From Lojkania enalia (lineage: Eukaryota > Ascomycota > Dothideomycetes > Pleosporales): DNA of 56,177 nucleotides. The stretch spans positions 21,519 to 77,695 of the forward strand of contig ML986709.1 of NCBI GenBank assembly GCA_010094045.1, in the 5' to 3' direction. Below the pieces are notes generated by a model, which was not told where the DNA came from, ran no database searches, and saw only the letters and a list, made by a program, of their open reading frames with translations. Shown here piece after piece: positions 23,717-34,070 of this stretch (within the stretch, counting starts at the first letter, position 1; every line of letters begins with the position of its first letter). Made by a program: the position numbers and the translations under genes.

Positions 23717-24716
23717 TCACCAGGGAAGGCATTGGCCGTTGTACCGATTAGCACCCTCGTTATGCTCCCACCCAGGCACTTTAACGTTCAAGAACGTACC
23801 ATTATCCTGCGTGCTGATGCGAAGAACAACGTCGAGAAGGGCATTGGAGGCTTGCTCGACAGTCAAGTCGGCGCCCTCGCCACCGAGGTCAGTTTTCACC
23901 CACTGTGGAGCGAGTATTAGTGATGCAAATTGCGGGGTTTGAGTGGGTGAGTAGTCAGAGAGATCAACTTACTCCCGGCGAGACGGCTACAATGGTGAAG
24001 TCTTCGGCCGCGAAGGATTGCGCGTATTGGACTGTCAGCATGTTCAAGGCGGCTTTGGCGACTTTGTCTAGAGGGTGGGGTAAGAAGTCAGTAAAGCCCA
24101 CTCAGGTATGTTGAATGAGTTACTAAAGTCTTCGATGTCCACATGATGTGTCGTCTAGAAGCATTTTAGACCCCAGAAATACGTACAGGCGGGTACGGGA
24201 AGGATGGTGTAGGCTTGGGCCATCCCAATGGAACCTACGGTGGACGAGCTGAAGTGACATGTCATTTTTTAGATTTACACGAATACTGGAACAGTTGAAC
24301 TCTTACAGGTTGATGACCTTCTTCTGCGTCCCTTTCTTCAGGAGCGGAAGCAAAGCGCTAGTTGTGTAGTGCACGCCCGTGACATTGATCGTGAACGTGC
24401 TTTCGAGGTCTGTCATTTTATCGATGCTGTCGAACAAGAAGGGCATCAGCCCTGCATTGTTGACAAGAACATCAAGGCCTTTGCCGTTGAGCGATTTCTC
24501 AACCTGACTTGCGGCTGCTTTAGCAGACTCTTGCGATGTCACATCTAGCGGGATGAACTCGACTCGTCCGCTGGACTGGGAAACGAGCTTCTTAATGCCG
24601 GCAGACTCGCTGCGTGCAGAGGCGAAGACTTTGCTGACGTTGGGCTCAGCCGCCAGGAGTCCGGCCAGGGCGAGTCCAAGGCCACGAGAGGAGCCAGTGA
24701 TGAAGTAGGTTGCCAT
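23717..24716 (-). CDS. Short-chain dehydrogenase/reductase (250 aa, 4 exons)
   Basis: NAD(P)-dependent oxidoreductase of the classical SDR fold, probably cytosolic, interconverting a carbonyl and an alcohol. Exons on the minus strand: 24716-24307, 24248-24187, 24067-23973, 23902-23717, with GT-AG introns of 58, 119 and 70 bases and phases that join exactly. Visible motifs are the cofactor motif TGSSRGLG (7-14), NNAG (86-89), the catalytic Ser region NLSST (136-140), YKVAK (Tyr158, Lys162) and SPGWVKTDLGG (187-197), so it should be active. The start at MATYF is preferred because the nucleotide-binding strand follows at once. An in-frame ATG 39 codons upstream adds residues unlike the family. 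It resembles C-factor/sniffer-type SDRs. It is divergent from the FAD oxidoreductase and shares its 1.2-kb promoter region. Confidence 0.93.
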
Positions 24717-25939
24717 AATGTCGTCTCGTGTTAAAATGTTGCGCCAACAAAGATTTTCAAAGAAATGATGCGTATGATCTGAGTTTGATAGCGCTCGAGG
24801 ACCCTGTAAGTGAAATGGATTTGCGAAACTCAAGACGTCGTCCGAGACTTTAGCTTACAACGTCATCTGGATTGCATTTATTCCCTCTAGGTTGGTAAGC
24901 AACAAAGCACGGCAGTATCAATCGAGAAAAAAAAATTGTTGATGCCTGGAAACCGTCATCATTGTAGAGTGATAGACTATGACTGACTTGACTTCCTGGC
25001 AGACCTCCTAATCCCTGCCCTCGTAACAGCCATCAGAGCTGGAGTGTTGCATCAAGCCATACAAGGGCATTAATTGCCTCCCACCAGGTTATGGTTCACA
25101 AAACGCCGCACTCTGAGTGTACCCTAGGGCAAGACCTAATCTTAGAAAGAATGTCTGCCTGTGTCGGCTGTCCAATCAGGCGAATCCTCGGGGCGGCAGC
25201 CTAATTTTATGTGCGGAACTCCGATAGGGTGGCAAAGCTAACCCAATCTGGAGTCTCCAGCATACAGAATCTAGGTGCCAAGATTCGGAGGCCGGGGACC
25301 ACCTGGGTGCCAATATTCGGCTTCCAGGGACCAAGTGGCCCCTGTGCACCCTGTATTCGGTCGGCATCGGGCGGATAGCAATCAGTTTGTTCTAAAAGAG
25401 ACTTCAAAAGAAAGATTGTTCGGTCACGCGTCCGATCGTATAGCCTGGTATCGAGTAAGTGAACCGCTGAAGTCTGTGTCAAATGAGCCACATTCTAGGC
25501 TAGTGAGAATCGAGGCGTTTTGGATTGCCCCAGGCGAGCACCTTCACATCCTAATGGCCGCAAGTGTAGGTACATGAGGCGAGCACTCAGATGTTCGGAC
25601 ATACCGGAAAGCTTGAATGATAGTTACTGTGCCATAGTATGGTGGCGAGACCCGAAGGCTTGTAGGATTGAGCTCAGCTTACTTGACATCTTTATCCTCA
25701 AGTCCTGATCTGGTACGCGGCTCAGCCTAGAAACAGCCCTATGCACACTTTAGAGCCTCATTTCAGGAACGAGCATCTAACCCCTCAACATCACCACGGG
25801 CGTAGGCCACCACGCTTTGACAGTGTAAAGGTCAAGTTATGGAGGCCTCTACTAAGCCAGGCGATATACGTATAAAGAGCGTACCTTTCCGTTGACTTGG
25901 TTATGCTACGGACATCTCAACAAAGAAAACCAATTCACG
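24717..25939. promoter_or_regulatory. Divergent promoter region of SDR and FAD oxidoreductase
   Basis: A 1.2-kb intergenic region without a credible gene. It holds five TTCGG words (25284, 25316, 25356, 25419, 25594) and two paired CGG/CCG half-sites: CGGAGGCCG at 25286-25294 and CGG-N5-CCG at 25596-25606. CGG half-sites are the usual targets of Zn2Cys6 regulators, and such a regulator lies at the right of the island. Open frames of 60-100 codons here overlap one another on both strands and look like chance. Confidence 0.5.
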
Positions 25940-27703
25940 ATGATCAACCTCGCTCAGATCGTTGCGTTTGGCCTCGTATACCTACAGCGGCCAGTTTCTG
26001 CCGGCCCCATTCCTCCCGATCTATCTTTTTCTCCCCGCAGTGTTCCATTTCCAATCGACCCTGATCGACTGCCCCCTTTCACTAGACGCGATTTGACCTC
26101 CCAGCAGGTCCAAAGGGAACTGGGTCCTCTTCTATCCAAGGGATCGAGTATCTTCGGCCCTGAGGACCCCCGGTGGGACAATGCAACGGAAAGATATCAG
26201 ACATATGCCATCCCGGACATAAAAGTCGTAGTGCGGCCTGCTCAGGAAGATGACATCCCCAAAGTTGTAAGGAGAAGTGTGCACATGCCTCTTGATGTTC
26301 ACCCAGACTAATTATACTGCTTCCAGGTCAAATATGCCAACGGAAACAGTGTTGCATTCATGGCCAAAAACCGTGGGCACGCCTTGACCGCCACGGTTGG
26401 AAACTTTAAGGGGATCCAGATTGATATGACCTCCCTGACGGAAATTAAGTATCAGCCTAACATGAAGAGTGCATGGTTCCAAGGTGGAACCTTTGACCAC
26501 CAAGTAATGAAAGACCTATGGGATAAGGGTTATGTCGCCAGTATGTACCGAAAGAGTCTTGCCGAGTTGAACAAGACTAACACATAAAAATAGCGACTGG
26601 AAGTTGTAGTTGTGTTGGTATGATGGGTCCGGGCCTTGGTGGAGGCTATGGACGATACCAAGGACTCTATGGGCTTATCAGTGACAATCTGCTAAACATC
26701 AACCTCGTCTTGGCCGATGGTCGACATATCAAGGTCAATGAAAAGGAGAATTCAGATCTATGGTGGGCCATGCAGGTACGTGTTTTCACGGTATCTATTT
26801 GCATATACGAGACTAACCTCCTTTGGATATTAGGGTGCCGGGCATAACTTTGGCATCGTCACCAGCTTCGAACTCAAGATCTACCCGAAGAAGGTGGACT
26901 CGTGGTACTACCGAAACTACGTCTTTAAGGGAGAGAAGCTAGAGTCCTTTTTTACCGAAATCAATAAGTTCAAGAACAATGGCAGTCAGCCTGGAGTCGT
27001 GGCCGCCGATGTGGGCTTTTACGCCGTAGACAAAACCGTTGACGAAAAGCCGATCTTGATATGGTCATTCACATACGCCGGCCCCCAGAAAGATGCCGAA
27101 AAGATTTTCGAGCGTTTCGACCATTTCGACCACCTCTCCCGGGTGGAGGGCAACTTGCCGTTCTGGCAGATCCCGGGGGTTCAGGGGACTGGACTGGACG
27201 ACCCGCTGTGCGAATCTGGCCACACGCACATTACGACAACCGCCGGCTTGCAAGTGTACAACATCACAGCACAGCGTCAGATATACGACCTATACGAAAA
27301 GAAAACGACGGATAAACCGGAACTTGGGCCTGTGTCGCGTGTCGTCTTGGAAGGGTATTCTTTCGAAGCGGTCAAGCGCCGCGACCCGGCTTCATCGGCC
27401 TTCCCGCACCGCAACGACTACATTCTTACATACTTCGACATTGTGGACCCACAGAACTATGGCTTGACTGACTATGCCAGAAAATGGGCCCGCGAGACCC
27501 AAGACCTCTGGAACAAAGGCCAGCCAGAGTGGCGCCGCTCCACCCCCTCGACCTACTTGAACTATGCCTTTGGGGACGAGCCCCTCGAGGCCATGTATGG
27601 CTGGGAGCCCTGGCGATTGCAACGTCTCAAGGATTTGAAGGCGAAGTACGACCGTCATCAAAAGTTCAGCTACTACAATCCTATTCCTCCGGCCAAGAAG
27701 TAG
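25940..27703 (+). CDS. FAD-linked oxidoreductase, berberine-bridge-enzyme type (530 aa, 4 exons)
   Basis: Secreted or vesicular flavoenzyme of the FAD_binding_4/BBE family, which oxidises diverse natural-product substrates using oxygen. Exons: 25940-26266, 26327-26540, 26594-26775, 26834-27703; introns of 60, 53 and 58 bases, all GT-AG and phase-consistent. The N-terminus ([15 protein letters not shown]...VSAG) is a probable signal peptide. The FAD domain shows [11 protein letters not shown] (about 69-79), NRGH with His127, [16 protein letters not shown] with Cys184 (182-197) and [14 protein letters not shown]. His127 and Cys184 fit the positions of the bicovalent flavin anchors of this family. 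The C-terminus has the family's substrate domain, with [16 protein letters not shown] near the end. The start at 25940 is preferred over an in-frame ATG at 25892 because it puts the hydrophobic signal first. The substrate is unknown. Confidence 0.93.
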
Positions 27704-28533
27704 ATGTCTGCTCCCCGGTTGGCCTAGGATGTATGAGGGTCCTGACGATCCCCATTGTATGCTTGGAAAAGAAGAGCGACAATCGCGACCCAATGCCAAA
27801 TACCCCATTGAAAGCAATCAATGGGGATATGTTGGCATGGATCTATCGATCATCCGTATCGGCTCATCATGTTAATCGACATCAATCAGATTAGCCCTCA
27901 AATTGTTTTGCTCGCTATTACTCGTTTACTACAACTTTGGGCCAGTTTATGGTAGATATTTTTGTGTTTGGTCTGTTTTATATTTAGATTTCCTTGTCTA
28001 TATCTACTTTGTACTTCGATATTCCTCATTTGAATTATTGTACACGATTCTCGAACTATTTACATTCTTGCAGCTTGGTGCGCTGAGGAGATAGTATAGT
28101 TAGCTATTTTAGTAGGCCTGAGCAGGTCTACTAACTTAACGAATGAGTTGATGTGCAACAGTTTCATTTTGTGATTGTTTTCCTCCCCCAACCTTTGGTA
28201 AGCGATTATGAAATGCTTGATCTGAAAGCTTGCTCATGATATACAACCTTGCCCTTCACATACGTGTAAATATGCGTGTTGCTCGCTTGAATTGTTCTAC
28301 TGCCGTTGAGACATTAAATGAAACGTAACATAAGGTAGTCCTTTTTTCTGCCCACAGGCCACACAAAACTGCCTGTTCATAACACACTCTATAACGCAAT
28401 TCATCAAGATAACAACTTCAATGGATTACGCCTTTCGGATTGGTTAAAGGTGTAGCAGAAACTAGGCTAGGGAAAACAAGTTCATATCCTTTAACTGTGG
28501 AACCCTTTCTAGTGGTCCTTTTGAGCAGCAAAT
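27704..28533. other. Convergent intergenic region (3' flanks)
   Basis: About 830 bases between the stop codons of the FAD oxidoreductase and the aldehyde dehydrogenase, which converge. It is AT-richer than the genes, has a short TA-rich patch near 28085-28125, and should contain both polyadenylation regions. Open frames here are short and hydrophobic by composition only. Confidence 0.6.
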
Positions 28534-30284
28534 TTAGGATGAACACTGGGCTAGAAATAAAGTTTGAGCATTGCAATAACTTTTCATTCCAGCAGCACCC
28601 CACTCGCTTCCGATGCCGCTCTGCTTGTGGCCTCCAAATGTAGCCATTGGGGATAGAATTGTATGTTCATTGACCCAGACACTGCCCGCCTGGATTTCGC
28701 GTGCGAGTTCGTTGCCTTTCTTTATGTCGTTAGTCCAAATTGATGCGCCAAGGCCCATTACTGATGTGTTCGCGCGGGTGATGACATCTCTCTCATCCTT
28801 CCAGCTAAGAAGCGGAATAATAGGGCCTTGTCATTGTCAGCGAAAGAGCAAGATTTCATGATGAACACTGACAGACGTACCATATTGCTCTTCAACGACA
28901 ATCCAGGAATCATCGGCAGGCTTCTCAATGATCATAGGCTTAATAAAATAACCCAGCGATGGCTCGATTCGACTTCCTGCTGCGACCTTCCAGTCTTCCA
29001 CTTTGCTGCAGTCCAAATATGTCTTCATGCGCTCGTATTGTTTCGAGTTCTGAAGCGGGCCATGTGTGCTGGTTTCCAAAGACCCGTCGCCAATCGTGAA
29101 GTGCGCCAGGTTTTGGACCATTGCGTCTCGGAAGTCATCGTAGATGTCCTCGTGTACATAGATTCTTTTGATGGATATGCAAACCTAGTAGCAGGTTTAG
29201 AAAAATGACGATTTATTGACATGCTTCGGACTCACCTGCCCCATATTCATGAATGCGTTCGCAGTTACCTATAACAAACTTCTGTCAGCCTATTTCAACT
29301 TGAGGGCCGTTTTGAATTTGTTGACCTTTGCTGCAACACTCTTGACGTCAATATTAGGGAGGATGATCGCGGCATCATTACCACCCCTGTCTGTACTCAG
29401 TAACGACGACGGTTCAACTTTTGCATAGTACCAACAGTTCGAGCGTAACACGCGTTAGATTTGTGCTAGCACTCTGCATGACCTTTTTACCTGTTGCAAC
29501 AGAACCCGTGAAACTGATCTTGTTTACACCTGGGTGACTGGTAAGCCACGGCCCAAGATTATCATCGCCACTTAGGGACTGTACAACTCCTGGCGGAAAG
29601 AATTGCTGAGCGAGTTCGACCAACTTTAAGCAGCTGTATGGGGCAAAAGGCCTGCATTGTGTTGAGCCTGGTAGCGATGATGGACACAGTGTTCTTACGA
29701 TGGCTTCAAGATGATCACATTGCCGGTTAACAGAGCCGGTGCAAGCTTGCCGATGGCTAAGAATAATGAAAAACTCCAAGGAACAATGCCAGCAACAACA
29801 CCCAGCGGCACATATCTTGTCACTACTGTTCTTCGTTCATTCTCTTCTACTATCTCTTCATGTAATGAAATCTTTGCATGACCACGTAAGAACAGTGGCA
29901 GTAACTCAACTTCATGATGAGCTTCAGCTATCTGGAAAAAGTTAGTGGTGCAGATATAACCTTCGTCCGGTGGAATACCGTCTTTCCATGCTCTTTTGTC
30001 AAAATTTGTGCGAGCTCGGTACTATACTCTTCGATAGCAGCCGCAAAAGCAAGGACAGCTCTCTTGCGATCTGAGTCGGGGACTCGTGACCACGTGTTGA
30101 ACGCGAGTTTCCCAGCAGTAACTGCGTCATCGACATCTTGTTCGGTTGCCATAGGCACACGAGTCAGCAGGCTTTTATCGACAGGGTTCAATCCATGTCT
30201 GAATAGTTGGGTAGGAGCAACTTTCCCATTGACTATCTGAACAAAATTATCCTTGAAATCAACTCCCACCTTTTCGATTGACAT
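28534..30284 (-). CDS. Aldehyde dehydrogenase (481 aa, 7 exons) with altered oxyanion-hole Asn
   Basis: NAD(P)-dependent ALDH-superfamily enzyme, expected to oxidise an aldehyde to a carboxylate in the cytosol. Minus-strand exons: 30284-29979, 29931-29699, 29651-29436, 29386-29326, 29268-29236, 29184-28881, 28826-28534. Introns are 47, 47, 49, 57, 51 and 54 bases, all GT-AG with exact phases. Visible motifs: KPS (178-180), FTGSVATG (227-234), catalytic Glu251 in VTLELGGND, catalytic Cys285 in MNMGQVCIS, a Glu near EEQYGPIIP, and a C-terminal FGGHKQSGIGSEWG motif. The spacing Glu251-Cys285 (34) equals that of ALDH2. The usual PWNFP box reads PWSFS, so the conserved oxyanion-hole Asn is Ser155. 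It may therefore be slow, specialised or non-catalytic. It is divergent from the P450. Confidence 0.93.
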
Positions 30285-31127
30285 TTTAGCTAGCTCTGCG
30301 TCTTGTGAACAGGAGGATATACGAAGACTAACTATTGTGAATTTAACCAAATAGCGGAATCAAAGTCGGGCTAGACAAGGCCCCCCTTCACACTCCTTGT
30401 CCGAACTGTCATACAGCAAAACCTTTTTGCTAGCCGAGCAGCAACGCTAAGCACTTCTCGTGATCCGTGCTATCAGATCCATGCAAAAAGATAGCCCCTG
30501 TACGTTTGATTCTAGAATAGAACGTAACTTTTACGTCAGACAATAAGGTTAGCGACCCAGGCGTTCAAGAGCTGACATTATTGCACCCGAGCAAAGGGCT
30601 TCCGAAAATTTGCCTTGTGGCCCGTGGAGTTTGGTCCGGGAAGCCGCCGCGCCAATGCCGTGTGGAATAAACGATTACCAAATGAGAAGTCTTTCCAAAT
30701 AGAGTTCTGTCAGACGACAAGCTCAGGACATATTGAAAATTGCGATGCATATTCGGGGCTAATTCTCCGCCCTTCGAGCGAAAAGCTCGTTGAGGGCATT
30801 TTTGCGGGCTTATTCCTGTCAGACGGCAGGTTCGGCGCCTCCATGGAGATGCAGATTCGGAGCTGTATCCAAGGCCCTGCCCACGACAAGCCAACTGATA
30901 CTGTCCAACTTTTGGGGGTAGTTCTGCGCACCTAAAACGTTTACTTACCTGACGAAGACACATTCTCTGACCCCGCTTAGCCAACTTAAATTTGTATGAG
31001 GGGAATAGAATACTGATATCGAGCTTGCGCTCTATAGTCTTCCCCATAACTTTTTTGTTCCCCAAAAATTCTCCTGTCACTTCTTGACATATTGCGTGCC
31101 GCTCACGGCTCAAACAACAAAGAAAAT
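30285..31127. promoter_or_regulatory. Divergent promoter region of aldehyde dehydrogenase and P450
   Basis: An 843-base shared upstream region. It contains TTCGG words at 30752, 30831 and 30856, one of them within CGG-N10-CCG (30754-30769), a classic spacing for Zn2Cys6 dimers. A 195-codon minus-strand open frame (30565-31152) runs into the P450 start, lacks any family signature and is treated as chance. Confidence 0.5.
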
Positions 31128-32959
31128 ATGGATATCCTCGACTCACGGACACTTTTTACAGTCATAACTGCCGTCGCAGTACAGTCCATCGCTTCACCAA
31201 TCCCGGATTTCCCCCCAGAACTCTACTTTTTTCCATACGTTGTCGGGAATGCTGTATTAGTGTTCTTTCTTGCTTCAAGGTACATGGCCTGGGATGCCAT
31301 TGCCACTTATCTGATGACCACAAATGCTATTTTCCTCCTGACCTCGGCATTGCTTATCATCGTACATCGTCTTTACTTCTCGCCACTGACCAAATTTCCG
31401 GGGCCAAAAATGGCAGCAATCACAGCATTGTGGAATGCAAATGAGGCCCGCCTTGGTCGCATACCAAGAACATACAAAGCGCTCCACGAGAAGTATAAAA
31501 GCGATGTTATTCGCGTTGGGCCCAATGAGGTTTCTGTACGCAATGCCGATGCTATCGGCAGAGTATATAAGGGAAAGCATCCCAGAGGAAATTTCAATCA
31601 GGTATTTAATCTTGTCGGAGGAGATACAATCGCAACAGTGAGGGACTACAGAAGACATACCCTGTGGAGGCGTGTCTGGTAAGAGTCTGGACCTTCGAGA
31701 TGTATGATCCCCTAGTTATACTAACTCCCTTTATTAGGGACAGAAGCCTGAACGGAGCAGAAATACCAAAATACTTAGAGCGAATCAAGCTTCATGTCGA
31801 TAAGACAGTGAAATATTTGCGCGAGAAAGCTGGCGAGGCTGTTGAAAGCGGGAAACTTTTCGACGCCCTTGTCTATGACGTGTAAGCTACTCGCACAACG
31901 ATCTATAGTGGTTGCTTGATCTCATCTTGCATACAGGCTTACGGACTTGACGTTTTCCAAAGATATTGGGTTACAGCCTGTAGCCGGCCAACGTGGACCC
32001 GGCGATCGCACATTCGTTGACTTGTTACACAGTTTCGTCCGCTTTGCAGGGGTATGTAAAGCCTTTCCACTTCTCACTTTGGGACTATTCTTTAACGAGT
32101 GGAGGTCTAGGTGGTAGGGCACCTCCCAACCCTTCAGCAAATATTTCGCTACTTGCCTACCAGTGCAGAAGGCCGCAAAGTCAACCTTATAGGCAATCGC
32201 CTGATAGCCGAGCGCCAAGCTCTGGTCACTGAGCAGAAAGATTTCTTCGGCCACTTCTCGTCTTCTGGCGTTTTCACGCAAGAAGAGTTGAAACTTCAAG
32301 TACTCACAGTCATTACCGCCGGAGCGGACACCGTAACCAAAGCATTAAATCAGATATTTGCTTTGCTTGCTTCTCGGCCAGACATCCAGGAACGGATACG
32401 TCAAGAGATGAATGATGCATTCAGCGGCGAGGGAGTCCCACCAAGCGAGATCCTGAGGAATCTGGAATATCTGGAGGGGGTCATAAAAGAAGGATTGAGA
32501 ATGTTCTCGCCTCTATTTAGAGGCGCACCCGCCACGGCGCCAAAAGGTGGTATCACACTCGAGACCGGGGATTATATTCCCCAGAACACACAGATTTGGA
32601 TCAGCCAGTATCTGGTTATGACCGACGAAAGGAACTTTCCTAGGGCCACTGAATTCTTGCCAGAACGTTGGATCAGCGAGGAAAGCGGAAAAGGAACCGA
32701 ATTAGTGAAAGATCGACGTGCGTGGTTCCCGTTCGGAAACGGAGCACATTCTTGTCCAGGCAAAGCATTGGCGATGGCGGAGATGAGATTCATAATAGCA
32801 TATATGTTGAGAGAATTCGACGTTTGTTTTGAAACAAGAGGAGGGCAGCCATTCAGTTACGAAGAATGGGCTGCAGACTGGAAGGACTTCTTTGCCGTTG
32901 AGGTGGGGGAGTTATTCTTGAAGTTCGTACCAAGAACGGCGACAGGAATAAGAGAGTAA
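31128..32959 (+). CDS. Cytochrome P450 monooxygenase (552 aa, 4 exons)
   Basis: Microsomal class II P450, a haem-thiolate monooxygenase that needs a partner reductase, expected to hydroxylate or otherwise oxidise the pathway intermediate. Exons: 31128-31678, 31738-31881, 31937-32051, 32111-32959; introns of 59, 55 and 59 bases, GT-AG with matching phases. The N-terminus has two hydrophobic segments (about 30-52 and 63-82) before a proline-rich hinge (FPGPKM). Then come the I-helix AGADT (340-344), ExxR (EGLR, 397-400), PERW (454-457) and the haem motif FGNGAHSCPG with Cys485. All catalytic landmarks are present. An in-frame ATG at 31092 would add 12 residues; I chose 31128 (MDILDSR). The subfamily cannot be fixed by eye. 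Confidence 0.93.
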
Positions 32960-34070
32960 GATCTCGAGAATAGGGATCGATCGGACTGAGGACCGGTGGG
33001 CTTAGATAACTAAACGTTGTGGAGCTTTAAACGTTAGGTATTCGTTCATATATGCAGCTTCTTGGCCGTTGCTTATCTGTTTGACACAAGCGGAATATGG
33101 CACTTTGATCTTCTGCAGAAGTACCAGGCCACGTGCTATCTTCAATGATTACGTCACACAATTTTTAGTTACCCTGTTGGTACTTCTTTCTTTTTCTCCA
33201 TATTTCCCCAACTACAACGATGACTGCGAATTAATCTTCTAGACAACTCGGGCAAAAAGAGCCTTGACTGCTTTATAAAACCAGCAATCCATGAACAGTA
33301 TCAGCGCACTATCCCAACAGAAGACCTTTTACTCAAGTATGTGCTTGGACCGTAGAACATTGGATTCTGTAAAATCGTCTTGGCATACCTTTTGTATGGG
33401 TTATGCAAGTCTTGTTTTGGTACACACGATGTACTCAATATAGTACTTTCAAACATGTTCTCACAGTTTTGAGTGGCTCCTGATTACTTGCACGGCATTA
33501 TAGCTACTATCCAACGGTACGAGCTTCCAACTGCACGATCTGGAATCATTGCATGCTGAGGCTTGTCGTATATTGCAGGTGCCTCACGTACAGCCTGCAC
33601 ACGTGTCGCAACACTTCGGTACCGAGCGCAAACGGGGCCTAACTATTATGCGGTGTTGGTCAGCACAGGGACCGTAAACGTACAGGGAGCCAAGTTCGGT
33701 CGTTGTGGGACCGAAAGGCACAGCTGACCGTAAGTACGGCGGCAGGTTCGGGCGCGGGGCGGCACGGGGCGGTACGGGCGGCACGACGTAGTACGTGGGG
33801 CTTTTGGTCCGAAATGTGTCAAGCTAAGATAGCGTTGCATAGGTGACGAGAATAGCGGCATCTGCGAGCAGGTTCGGAACTCTCCTCATGCACCTTCGTA
33901 CAAGACGGCATAGGCTTGCCGCAATTACTATAGATACCCTAGAAACACAACGAAAGCCATCAACAGCGGATTATTGCTGGTTTGTTGCATCTGTCTTCTG
34001 TTGCTCCTAGCCACGAGCTATCCTCTCGACAAGCGATTGAATCGAACATCTTACGGATTACATCGCCAAA
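32960..34070. promoter_or_regulatory. P450/methyltransferase intergenic region and methyltransferase promoter
   Basis: About 1.1 kb without a credible gene. The part from 33,580 onward is unusually GC-rich. TTCGG words occur at 33615, 33695, 33747 and 33873. Two are palindromic: CGG-N2-CCG at 33617-33624 and TTCGG-N11-CCGAA at 33695-33715. A G-rich block follows at 33750-33778. Confidence 0.5.
33750..33778 (+). promoter_or_regulatory. Potential G-quadruplex motif upstream of the methyltransferase
   Basis: Four G runs of 3, 4, 4 and 3 bases separated by loops CGC, CGGCAC and CGGTAC, fitting the G3+N1-7 pattern. It lies about 290 bases before the methyltransferase start. The repeating CGG(C/T)ACGGG unit also offers several CGG half-sites, so protein binding is an alternative reading. 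Confidence 0.6.

Noticed and set aside
27484..27894. Plus- and minus-strand frames overlapping the 3' end of the FAD oxidoreductase
   Set aside because: They are shadows of the well-supported reading frame of that gene.
30565..31152. 195-codon minus-strand open frame between aldehyde dehydrogenase and P450
   Set aside because: It overlaps the P450 start, is Arg/Ser/Cys-rich without any family motif, and lies in a region best explained as a shared promoter.
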